NCBI GenBank assembly: GCA_034698045.1
Contig: JAQGAU010000949.1
Coordinates: 1-22,445 of the forward strand
Length of the DNA stretch: 22,445 bases
Reading direction: 5' to 3'
Source of the DNA: Paramacrobiotus richtersi
Taxonomy: Eukaryota > Tardigrada > Eutardigrada > Parachela > Macrobiotidae
Under the pieces are notes generated by a model, which had not been told where the DNA came from, ran no database searches, and saw only the letters and a list, made by a program, of their open reading frames with translations. Shown here piece by piece: positions 9,100 to 17,856 of the stretch. The first letter of the stretch is position 1; each line of letters opens with the position of its first letter. Made by a program: the position numbers and the translations under genes.

Positions 9100-10570
9100 A
9101 TTACACTGAAGCGCCGGGCGCGCCAAGCGCCATCCAGATAACCTAAAACAGGACAGTCTGTGGTATTTTCATTGCATGCTTCTGGAATCATCGGGTGCGA
9201 AAACCTGTTCAAACCTTTAGCGGTACCCGTTATTTGTGCCCACACTCCACGCGCGTCGAAATTATCTATACGTAACAACAACTACTCTTCCGAACAGCGC
9301 TGCCGGACGGGATACTCGACAACCGTCTAAAAATGTCGTAAGCCTCAAAATATTGAAACTCGAGAAGGATGAACAGAAAACATCAGTAGCTTGACCAAAA
9401 CACGCTCCTCAGTTTTAGACATTTTCCAGGATATATCGAGGAATACGGGCTTAACCTTGCTGAAACGGACGAATCCGCCTGCACTGTGGTATTACGACAG
9501 AAGCAGCACTGCCGTATAATAATATAGATCGGTTTCCGTTCCTTCTTAGAAACGGGAACTCAAGATTTTTTTTTAACGAAAGAAACTAATTATCAAAAGG
9601 GATGCTTTAGATAACGGGCGTGGTTTCAGACCTTGTTTGAGCTGTTTAAACACAATGCGCGTCATGCGCAGCCAGAAAGATTTGTGATTCGACGGAAACG
9701 ATCGCTGGCTGTGCCCACAGCAACGTTAAACATCCTGGCTGCAGATGATGGGGTCACAATCCACGTAACTCAAGTTACGTGTGGCGGCCTTCGAATCCGA
9801 ATTCGAATTAGCTAAACAAAAGTGGCAACAAATTCATCGCTGCCACGCGGGGTGCTTCCTATATCTCCTCAAGAAATCCAAGCCTTCAAAACTGAAAAAA
9901 GCTGAAGAAGCCAGGAGAGAAAAAACTGGCCCGCCATAAACACGATCTAAGAGTTTAGACGTTTTTGGGGCTGTGGTGAGCAATTGTACGGTTTAGCGGC
10001 AGCAGGGCTTGCTTTGGACTTAAAGACGAGCGAGTTGGCGTACCAGTTTAAAGTTGATAAAACCAGATTGTATGTAAGCCAGTGGGAAATGTTAAGCTCA
10101 ACCCCTTGGAGCTCAACAAAGAGCGGGTGAAGTTATGTTCAATCGCGCGTCGCGTCGTCTGCCACCCGAAATTTAACTGGATTGCGAAAAGGACCACAAT
10201 TGTGAGTGCACGTAACTTTTCCTGGTAGGCTTATACTGAACAACGTTGTACGTGAGGCCAGCTCAGCCTACCCAGATACCTACAGCATGGAACTGCCAAA
10301 CTTTTTTTCCAGTAACGCCAATAAAACGGAGATGCTAAAGTTAACGAATCGTTGCTTCCAAATACCGGAGGCGGACCTGTATTGAGTAGCACAACTGATG
10401 TCTACCAACGCCTTGAAAAGTTTTGAAACTCTAGCTTTTGTTTATCAGTGCAGTTGTGTATACGCCATATGTGGTTGCTCTGTACTGCCAGCCAGTTATA
10501 AAAAAATATGATAGCTCTACGAATTCATGGGTTTTCTGACGGGTGCCGCGCGACAAACATTCTGTAGCTA
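9100..10570. other. Non-coding stretch with one strong hairpin
   Basis: No convincing gene. A lysine-rich run near 9878-9940 (KKSKPSKLKKAEEARREK in one frame) is short and bounded by stops. The rest has only ORFs of about 60 codons without motifs. Several GC-richer patches (9640-9800, 10000-10200) could be old element fragments, but I recognised none. Confidence 0.45.
9762..9781. repeat. Perfect 9-bp inverted repeat
   Basis: CACGTAACT, two-base spacer CA, then AGTTACGTG. The arms match perfectly and contain CACGT E-box-like half sites. Function unknown; a single isolated palindrome of this size can occur by chance. Confidence 0.7.
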
Positions 10571-10581
10571 TTTTACCTACA

Positions 10582-10993
10582 TTATCTCTGTACAAGAATA
10601 TAAGTCCCTACTGTTGGTTCTTCATCGCCGTCGAAAAAATCCGCCAAGAATCGCCGGATTCCAGACTTTGTTTGGCTCAGCTTTAGGTTCTTCGCCAAAA
10701 GAAGTTCCTGTGTACGCATCAGCTCTGTGATCTGTGTCTGCATAGCGTCCAGCTTCAAACCCTCGCCCGCGTGGTGCAACTTGAAATCTCCGTCTTGCGT
10801 AGTCAATTTGCGGGAGTATTCATCCCTTTCCGCCCGCATAAGCGCCAGCTGGTTCTGCAGCTGAACAATGCTTTCTGCGAAGACAGCATGTTTGATTTTA
10901 CTTAGGCTAATGTTGAATAAGGTTAGTACCGTCGCTTTCTTCCTTCTCGCGAATTAATGTCCGGCATTGTTCTAACCAAGCATTCCCAGCCTG
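10582..10993 (-). pseudogene. Coiled-coil coding segment broken by a frameshift
   Basis: On the minus strand, a frame open from beyond 10993 to a TAG at 10907-10909 gives AWLEQCRTLIREKEE and ends NLIQH. A second frame, open from about 10905 to a TAA at 10582-10584, gives LSKIKHAVF, then a long heptad-like helix (VQLQNQLALMRAERDEYSRK ... MQTQITELMRTQELLLAKNL) and an acidic turn, DFFDGDEE. The two frames join smoothly at the protein level if a small indel near 10905-10910 is allowed, which suggests one decayed coding region. Alternatively, TACTAAC followed by CATTAG just upstream of the second frame looks like a branch point and 3' splice site, making the second frame a separate exon. The family is not recognised: it could be a host coiled-coil protein or a retroelement gag. 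Confidence 0.5.
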
Positions 10994-11270
10994 CGAGATT
11001 TCGGACCCTAGAAGCACTGCGAAAATTACGTACAATTTCCGTACCCCCTGGAATAAGGGGAATGTCGATAGGGTTAAACAATAAGAAAGACGGTGACAAG
11101 AATCCTAATCTGTCGACATTGAAACATCGATCGACGTCCTAGTCTGGAACTTTCCCGGCTTCTGATGCTTTTTCTTGAATGATAGATGTCAAAAAAATAG
11201 TTGAAAACAAATATTTTGTTCTCGTTTTATGCGTTTTCAGACTGTTGATTTTGCTCTTCGAAGACATACT

Positions 11271-11815
11271 TAGGGCGATTGTCCTTTAGTTTCAGTATGT
11301 TTCAGAGGGACTCTTGAGTGTGCGCAGTCCGAATCGATAAAACAGGATACGGTAGTGGTTTTGGTGGTCAAAAGACCAACATGCATGAATGTGGAAACGA
11401 TTTGTGCGCGCAATATCCGGCTGCTGCACAATCACTGAAAAAAGTTTGAGCACAAAACCGTTTACCAAAAGTCTCGTTTTGAACCGATGCTTTTGAAACT
11501 TGGGTGAAAAATTCATATATACATGGAGATTGTTTTGAACCAAAATCAGCTTTCCAGCATTTTTCTAAAACTTTAAAATTAATTTTAAAACTGTTGAAAT
11601 TGATTTCAAAACGAAACTTTTGGTACACGGGGTTGTGTTTAAACATTTTTCACGGATTGCGCAACAGCCGGATGTTGCGCGCACAAACTGTTTCCACATT
11701 CATCCATGTTGGTCTTTTGACCACAAAAACCACTATCGTATCCTGTTTTATCGATTCGGACTGCACACACCCAACATTCTCCCCAAACATACTGAAAGAA
11801 AAAGCCAATCGCCTT
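11271..11815. mobile_element. Foldback element B, same family as A
   Basis: A near-palindrome about 545 bases long with its axis at 11544. Paired anchors: 11274-11280 with 11807-11813, 11328 with 11760 (the GAATCGATAAAACAGGATAC region), 11366 with 11722, and 11403-11413 with 11675-11685 all give the same axis. Identity between arms is high (about 80-85% by eye) and stops at about 11271 and 11815. It shares with A the core TGCGCGCAA-n2-TCCGGCTG-n-TGC, the following AAAAAGTTT, and the AT-rich centre with TTTAAAATTAATTTT, but the outer arms differ. Element length and structure match A (about 547 bases). No transposase is encoded. The long ORFs running through it on both strands (11504-11860, 11620-11817, 11292-11543) are arm translations, not genes. 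Confidence 0.88.
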
Positions 11816-11859
11816 AAAGGAAAATCTATGCAACCGGCATTGAACGGACGGCTCAAATA

Positions 11860-12640
11860 AATTTTTTTAGCAGTCCCTATTTAATCCTGTCTGTGAACTA
11901 CACGTATTAATGTATAGGCCACGCTTGTACTGAAACAGGAGAATATGCCACTTGGCCGTTCGAAAAGGCTGCACAGAATTCGCACAAAAATGTAGACCGA
12001 ATTACACTGTGATATTGTTAATTTATTCTACCGGAGCTCGTTAACCGAAGGTGATAAGACTTCCTAACAACAAGATTCTGGAAAACATATAATTACATAT
12101 CCAAGAGCAGCTACTGAACGAATGTTTAAAGGTTATTTTTCAGTAAACAGCAGAACTAAGTTAGAAACTACATACCTGGTCCATTTGCCTTCGAACGGTC
12201 GTTACCAGGTGCAAGATCTCCGTTTTCCATTGAAGATAAAAAATTTAAATTCACTGCGGTGCGCTATATTGGAGAGGGAAAAACACTCACGCTATGGTCT
12301 GCACGGTTTGGTTTGTTCGAAAATTTCACGTGCACACTGGACTAATCAGACAAGGTTTGCGCGTAATCGGAAGGAAAGGAGATGGCAGTATAGCTCAACG
12401 ATTATGAAACTGCACCGACTGCGCTGCGAGTTTACTTGTGGCAGCATCGAGACTGATGATCATTTACTACCATAGAGCAGCTATGGCACGGTATACCAAT
12501 CGCCTTCAAGACGATATCATTGGTTGCTTTCACTTGTGAAGCGTTTCGCCGTTAGTCTGAATACGATAAAATTTTAATGTGAGCGTTCGGTGATAGGGCA
12601 AATCCGCCGTATTAGGGTTATTCGCGCGTTGTTTTGGCGA
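11860..12640. other. Spacer, no gene seen
   Basis: A 117-codon plus-strand ORF at 12122-12475 has no motif and no neighbours to support it. Nothing else in the stretch could be supported. Confidence 0.45.
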
Positions 12641-12769
12641 ATGACAGAAGATTGTAACAGCGGTATACGCTGTTGCTCAGAGAGGCGTCTATGTTTGTCT
12701 GTCTGCGCTGTGTGTGTTTGTGTTCTCTCTGCGCCTGTCTCTGCGCTATGGCTGAAATTGTGTCTCTGC

Positions 12770-12862
12770 GCTGTGTGGTATGCCACACAGCGCAATATGC
12801 CACACAGCATTGCGCTGTGTGGTATGCCACACAGCATTGCGCTGTGTGGTATGCCACACAGC
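12770..12862. repeat. Array of short palindromes in the LTR U3-like region
   Basis: Three copies of a hairpin with GCTGTGTGG and CCACACAGC arms and a TATG loop lie at 12770-12791, 12814-12835 and 12841-12862; an isolated half copy lies between the first two. Copies two and three are 27 bases apart. These could be regulatory tandem repeats of the LTR. Overlapping ORFs on both strands here are artefacts of the repeat. Confidence 0.9.
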
Positions 12863-12959
12863 ATGTGCTTTTCTGCAGCTTGACTCGACTGCGTTCGAGC
12901 TCGCTGATCATTCGGTGTCGGCAGCTTTACCTGGCTGTATATGTGGGCTCTTCGTTTTG

Positions 12960-12981
12960 GGCACGCGCTACGGCGCGTGCC
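12960..12981 (+). other. Perfect 9-bp stem-loop in the LTR
   Basis: GGCACGCGC, loop TACG, GCGCGTGCC. It lies between the TATA-like element and the AATAAA, so it would be present in the transcript's R region. That position is inferred from order and spacing only. Confidence 0.75.
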
Positions 12982-12999
12982 AGGCTGTAGAGGCTTGCC

Positions 13000-13005
13000 A
13001 ATAAA
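13000..13005 (+). terminator. LTR polyadenylation signal AATAAA
   Basis: The AATAAA hexamer lies 70 bases before the LTR end, followed by a short imperfect stem (AAAGACC/GGCCTTT, 13003-13020) and GT-rich DNA (TTGTGGTGGTGTGTTGTT, 13026-13043). This is the usual arrangement of a cleavage signal. Confidence 0.6.
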
Positions 13006-13500
13006 GACCTTTCGGCCTTTATGGCTTGTGGTGGTGTGTTGTTCCCTTTGACGGAGACAGTACGCCTCCGTTACAAGATGAACAAAGCTTCAAGGGCGCG
13101 TGAGAAGGTGGGCCCGGACGATTGAAAAGATAACTATGTTCAGAACCGAAATGCTGATGGCGATGATTTAATGTGTTTTAGCTGTTACAGCTGAATATAC
13201 GCTCTGGTTTCAGACCATTCCAACAGAACAAAGTTAACATACACATTAATATGTGTCAGCTATACAGACGCAACACAAAACAGCATTCCTACAGCCCGGA
13301 CGGGGGCTAGGTATCATGAACGTATTTACTGTACATCTGCTATAACTTTAACTGAAAGGTGTTATGAGCTTTCTGCCGCTAAAGATCAGTACAGCAGAAA
13401 CACTACTCTTCAAAACAAAACCAGGAAAACCAACACCATTATTAACTTTCAAAAGTGTTTTAGAACGTGGCAGTGTACCAAATACTGACGCAGCGCTCCT

Positions 13501-13512
13501 CCCCCCCCCCCC
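13501..13512 (+). repeat. Poly-C run (12 C)
   Basis: Homopolymer run, a likely sequencing-length ambiguity. The surrounding 106-codon ORF (13364-13684) shows no recognisable domain, so I do not call it a gene. Confidence 0.85.
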
Positions 13513-13831
13513 AAATATCAGGAGAGAAACGTTGTTTCAAAAGCGCACCAGACCGCGACGCGCCAGATTTTTCAAAAAGTTTACAACCTTAAAACTTGGT
13601 AAGTTCTTTGTTAACTCGGCAAAAACTGTAAGGGTTTCACAAACAATCGGTAGGAAGAGATCAGGAGCTTGCACGAATGCATAATGTCCTTCCGTTGCTG
13701 CCTCCCAGTTATGTGCTACATACAGCCCGAGATTTCTTCACGAGACATTAACATGCGACTATGCCACCACCGTGCAGGAGCACGTAGCATCCCACACAAC
13801 GTATTAACCATTCCGGACAGCCTGTGCGGGA

Positions 13832-14560
13832 CAGGTACCAGAGTTGCTCCTTCTTGCCGTTTGCCATTCTTCCTGTTCATCCATAATGGTTCCAGTTCAC
13901 AACGAAACCCAGTCCATCAGAATGTGCGTTGGTGTTTTGCTAAGGGCAATGGTTGTGGAGCGGCATAACTACGACAACTGCGGAAAGGATGTAAGAGATG
14001 ATGGACTCCATGGGCTGCCGTGCAGAATGAGTGTTAGCCTTTGGAAACCGCGTCATAACTGTGTGACTGTGCGTTTCGCCGATTTGCTGCGAGCACTATG
14101 GAACGCCGGCGTCGAAGCCTATCCAGAGCCTGCTGGATTTGTGCGTGCAGACTGCAAAAGACCCAATGGAGCAACGCGGATGAACAGGTTTCGAGGCTAA
14201 CCGCTGGAGTGGAGACGTCACTATTAGCGATACCGTGTGTGACCCGTACGTACGAGACACGGCGAAATGCGCCGGTGCATCTGCGGAAAAAGCTTCTGCG
14301 CTCGAGATGTGGAAACATAGAACTATTCTTGACCGTTGTTATTTCGTTCCGTTGGCAGGCGAATCTTTCGAAACTTGGTCCGAAGGGGCCATTTTGTTGT
14401 TCAAAGAGATTGGTAGAAATTATTTTTGAAAACAGGGCAAAACCGCTCGACTATCTGTTTCAACGTTTGAGCTTAGAAGTAATGTTTGGTAGCGCTCAGC
14501 TAATCACGAGTACAGTCCCGCGTCATGCTGACTGGACTAACTTTTTTTATTTGGCTTGAC
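13832..14560 (+). pseudogene. RT-associated zinc/nuclease-like domain, copy 2, frameshifted
   Basis: Three frames carry successive parts of one protein. Frame +2 (13832 to about 14190): a lead helix ending SIRMCVGVLL, then ERHNYDNCGK, GLHGLPCRM, KPRHN, GVEAYPEPAG and DCKRPNGAT. Frame +3 (about 14190-14426): NRWSGDVTISDT, then CAGASAEKASALE and CYFVPLAGESF. Frame +1 (about 14426-14560): YLFQRLSLEVMFGSAQL. From recall of this invertebrate RT-associated family, the order is zinc knuckle, DGKRPDG, LVWDVTxxDT, a KY-type helix, FxPxAxET and FLFQRLS. Changes at likely key sites (first Cys to Tyr, DG to DC, PD to PN) and shifts near 14190 and 14426 (a TTTTT run) show it is dead. The PD...WDV spacing suggests a PD-(D/E)XK nuclease fold; that is inference. 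No RT domain is visible upstream. It is a longer relative of the fragment at 1-165. Confidence 0.78.
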
Positions 14561-14620
14561 TATATTACTGTGACCTGTTGTTGCGTCTGATATAACCCAG
14601 TAAAGTACTATTTTCGAAGA

Positions 14621-14648
14621 CCTAAGTGCCGCAGTGGAAGCACTTAGG
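14621..14648. repeat. 8-bp perfect hairpin
   Basis: CCTAAGTG (14621-14628) and CACTTAGG (14641-14648) separated by 12 bases. Isolated; function unknown. Confidence 0.7.
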
Positions 14649-14788
14649 CGGACGGACAATGCTCGCTCCAAACCGCAAACCAACTCCAATACGTAACTGA
14701 TTATCGTTCAAAAAATTATGCGTAGCGAAGCAGCAGCAAGAGCATTTAGCCACGCACAGGATACCGCTTCTGATGACGACACAAGAAC

Positions 14789-15463
14789 GGGTGTAGCGAA
14801 AGGGTAGCGACCACGAGCTTGGTTGTGGTCACTTGCGGTCGTGGTTTTCGGTGATATTTGTGGTCGAAGGTGTCGACTGTGTCTGTGTTTCTTCTGACCC
14901 TTTGCTTACGATTGGTCGAGAGTGGTTATGGTTGTGGTTGTGACCGTGGCCGAAGTGTTTACGTTCAGTATTCTGCGTCACCTCCACCAAGATTTATCCG
15001 CTTTGTTGCTTAGTAGTTACTCAGGCACTGGAACTGCTGAAACCATACTTGTTCGCTGTTAATGCAGTTTTCGACAAACGTGGCTGTGTCTACGAATGTT
15101 GTATCCATTCAGGTTCTACTGTATTTCGTTATTTTGTGTTTTGCGAGGTTATGTGATGATAAAAAATCGAAGTGACAAACTCGCATTTTTTCTAGTGGAG
15201 TAGTTTACGCTTTGTCATAAAGCGCGAGTAGAATAGTAAAAACTGGATACGGTTTGGCGTAAACAAGATTCAGCGCCGATACCGCACATCGCTGAACAGT
15301 GAACGGCAATATTTCGACCACGATTATCTACAACCACTAATGACCATTTGTAACCAAAGAGTCCAAAAGGAACCACAAAAACAGTCGAACACCGTCGACC
15401 ACAAAGGCCACCAAAAACGCCGACCACAACCACGTTCGTGGCCATCGCCCTTTTGTTACACCC
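14789..15463. mobile_element. Foldback element E (GGTTGTGGT-rich arms)
   Basis: 14789-14985 and 15267-15463 are inverted copies, about 75-80% identical by eye, around an axis near 15126. GGGTGTA at 14789-14795 pairs with TACACCC at 15457-15463. The arms are rich in GTGGTC/GGTTGTGG on the left and GACCAC/CCACAACC on the right, so part of the match could be helped by low complexity. The non-repetitive flanks (GGGTGTA, CGAA...CGTTCA) match as well. The roughly 280-base centre is unrelated and AT-richer, and no protein is encoded. Unrelated to A, B and C. The minus-strand 93-codon ORF at 15215-15496 is an arm translation. Confidence 0.75.
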
Positions 15464-15469
15464 CAAAAT

Positions 15470-16150
15470 TTGTAACAAAACAGACGAATAGCGCATTTGA
15501 AGTCACACGTAACTTCTGTTGGTGCAACTTGCTTTGATGTTAGTCTCCTGCTTCGTTACACGGGCATCACCGCAGACCGCTGGAAATCGGCTTTGCGACA
15601 TCAAGACTGCATGACATGGAAGGTGCTTTTTCAAGTGCTACAACGTTTCCAAATCGCCAACTTTCAACCTCAAATATGTTGTTAAATGTAACAGAAGATT
15701 TAATGGAGCGAAATGAGATGTAAATGACCAGAAGGTTGCTGATCGGAACCGGTTGCAAATACACGTGTTGTTGTGTACATATAGCTTTAATGGTAAAAAG
15801 GAATGAGGACAACCCGGTAAGATGGAAAGTCTGTGTTAGAACATGCAAATAGAGGAAGTATACGGCAACTAGCGGAACGCTATCTCAGCGCACATCATGT
15901 ATCATTAAGTATGATCGAGAAAAAGTGTTCATAGTACGTTATTAGTCATTTTACGTAACACTTCTCTCCGCAAAGTTTGACGGTCCACAGTCGCTATATA
16001 AAAGAAAATTGCCATGCAGATAAAAATTGATGCCTGTTAGGCGCAACGTATACAGTTTAATGTGTTAATAATAATCTTTAAATCTAAAAATCCAAAAATC
16101 TAAAAATCTAAAAATCTAAATCTAGAAAAAAAATACAGTTTAATCGAGTT
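15470..16150. other. Spacer, no gene seen
   Basis: Short ORFs only. The end of the stretch holds the octamer repeat described separately, then the 5' edge of the LINE remnant. Confidence 0.45.
16051..16144 (+). repeat. AAAAATCT octamer tandem repeat bracketed by an 11-bp direct repeat
   Basis: About five copies of AAAAATCT, with one variant AAAAATCC, span roughly 16082-16124. An identical 11-mer, TACAGTTTAAT, lies on each side (16051-16061 and 16134-16144), 83 bases apart. This could be a target duplication around a small A-rich insertion or tail, or chance in AT-rich DNA. Confidence 0.65.
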
Positions 16151-16152
16151 CA

Positions 16153-17635
16153 TTTTGCAATCTGTTACGTAGGAAAAAATTCGCAGGTACGAACGGTATA
16201 CCGCACAAACTCTTGCTAAAAGTTTTTTCCGTTCTTCATAGAGCCAATGACGCATTTCATTAATCAGTGTTTTTTAAAGCAAGTATTTCCAACAGTTTTT
16301 GAAATGGCCGACGTCGTAGCATTGCCAAAAGGTGCAAACGCACATGCGCCAAATGACATGCGGTTCATAACGCTTCCGAGTAATCTGGGGAAAGTTCGTG
16401 AAAGAGTTGGTCAAACGTCTTTTGTTGGTTTTTTGAAGCAACACAGAATTTTGTCACCGAAGCAGTCTGGGTTCCGTAACGGTCATTCTTGTGAAACGTT
16501 ACTGTTAAAGGTGACGGAAGCATGTAAAAAGGCTGTGGACCAGAAAACAGTTGTTGCAGTGGTAGCTGTAGACCTAAAAAGCGCATTTCCATCAGTATGC
16601 CACAATCTGCTGCTTAAAAAACTCCGCGACATCGGAGTTAAGAAATCAGCCTTAAAGTGGTTTCATTCTTATTTAATTGGCCGGATACAACGGGTGCGCA
16701 ACGGCCGACATGTCTCGCACTGGGCCCCTGTTAACACGGGTGTGCCACTGGGATCCGTTTTGGGACCGATTCTGTTCACGGTCTATTTGAATGATTTTTT
16801 GAGAACAGAGTATCCAGACGTGCAGTTCGAAGGTTTTGCCGATGATACGATCGGTTACGTGCTGGCGGAAACAAAATCGGAAGCTGCAGAAAAGTTGTCC
16901 AAAGTGACGCCAGCGGCAACGGCATGGTTTGAGTCAAACTGCCTGGCTATGAACGAGAAAAAATTAAAGCTGATGTTCATCAGTTTGTGTTGTAACCGAG
17001 AAGCGAGTGTGCCAATCAGTCTGAATGGCCATCAGATCGAGCCGGAGACTACCGTGAAGCACCTTGGAGTGATAATTAATGAGCACTTAAAATGGGCCGA
17101 TCACGTAAAAAAGGTCAAGGAAAGTGCTAGTCATGGAATCGCTCTGATCAACCGTGCAAAAGATGGACTACCGGTATTTCTACGTATTGCACTTTATCAC
17201 GCGTTGGTCCAGTCTCATCTGGACTACTGTGCTCCTGTTTGGAGCACCGCGTCTGCGTCCTTACTAAGGAAACTGGGAGCCATACAGCGAAATGCTATTT
17301 GTACATTAGCTGACTACACGCCCGTTCCAACAGATCAGCTGATGAAAAGCTACAAAATCCTACCATAGCCTGAACGCTGGAAGGAACTGGATGCGATCTG
17401 GCTATACAAAATCAAGCATCCTGATCATTTCCATCTGCCCCCTTATCTCATGGAAATGGTCGTCCTAGAGAAGCCGACGAAGCTATACTGCCTGCGAAAT
17501 AGCGAGCGGACGGTCATCACCATGGAAACATCTACGAGAACAGGAGACAGCACCCTGGCCATGCGGCTGAAGAAACTCCTGGAGAAAATGGAAAAGATGG
17601 GTATAATAATTCACTTGACTGTCCTTCGCTAGCGT
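16153..17635 (+). pseudogene. LINE reverse transcriptase (CR1/L2/Jockey-like), 5'-truncated
   Basis: The RT domain of a non-LTR retrotransposon, which primes on nicked DNA and copies element RNA. It starts in frame +1 with GTNGIPHKLLLKVF (from 16186), shifts to frame +2 near 16245, and then runs uninterrupted from 16247 for 373 codons. Motifs: NDMRFITLPSNLGKV, LSPKQSGFRNGHS, VAVDLKSAFPSV (catalytic Asp 16571-16573), TGVPLGSVLGPILFTVYLND, EGFADDTIGYV (catalytic DD 16841-16846) and KHLGVIINEHLKWADHV (thumb). A TAG at 17366-17368 interrupts, but the frame stays open to a second TAG at 17633-17635 through ERWKELDAIWLYKIKH and LPPYL, typical of the C-terminal tail of this superfamily. No apurinic endonuclease or ORF1 is visible upstream. 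The catalytic residues are intact and only two lesions are seen in about 1.4 kb, so decay is moderate. Confidence 0.9.
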
Positions 17636-17856
17636 CTTTTCGGCATGGTTTTTCTGGCATATCTCTCGCATAATTTTTCTTGCCATGTTGCTGTCGGTGT
17701 TGTGGTTTTTTTTGACGCCGTGTGTGTTCTGGATACATTGCGTCATGTGTTGTTCTGCCAGGTTTAAACTCCCGTGTTACTAAGGTCACCAGTAGCAGCA
17801 AGCGGGCTACCTGCCATGTAGTGAAATAAAAATAAATCAATACATAAATAATATAA
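17636..17856 (+). mobile_element. LINE 3' UTR and A/T-rich tail
   Basis: Follows the LINE stop codon directly. It is a GT-rich 3' UTR of about 180 bases ending in CATGTAGTGAAATAAAAATA and then AAATC/AAATA-type short repeats to about 17856, with AATAAA signals. Ending in short A/T-rich repeats is usual for CR1/L2/Jockey-type elements. A target duplication could not be identified because the 5' junction is unclear. Confidence 0.65.

Larger units (their letters stand above)
12653..13075 (+). mobile_element. Solo LTR with 4-bp target duplication AGAT
   Basis: A 423-base unit begins TGTAAC and ends GTTACA, a perfect 6-bp terminal inverted repeat with the TG...CA ends of retroviral-type LTRs. AGAT occurs directly before (12649-12652) and directly after (13076-13079), a target-site duplication. 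Inside, in order on the plus strand: a GT-rich, hairpin-rich 5' part (U3-like), TGTATATG near 12937-12944 as a possible TATA element, a strong stem-loop (12960-12981), AATAAA at 13000-13005, and a short 3' part (U5-like). The lack of an internal region next to either end, with matching flanks, points to LTR-LTR recombination. A 4-bp duplication fits some Ty3/gypsy and retrovirus-like elements; the exact family is not determinable from an LTR alone. Confidence 0.82.

Noticed and set aside
12770-12862. CRISPR-like array
   Set aside because: Units are nearly contiguous palindromes with spacers of only 5-22 bases, few copies, a eukaryotic LTR setting and no cas genes.
12574-12911. Overlapping ORFs of about 100 codons on both strands
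   Set aside because: They are translations of the palindromic tandem repeat in the LTR; repetitive peptides such as MPHSIALCG are artefacts.
13364-13684. 106-codon plus-strand ORF as upstream part of the nuclease-like protein
   Set aside because: No family motif, contains a poly-C run, and is in a frame not continuous with the domain downstream.
16365-16592. Minus-strand ORF inside the LINE
   Set aside because: Antisense shadow of a well-supported RT.
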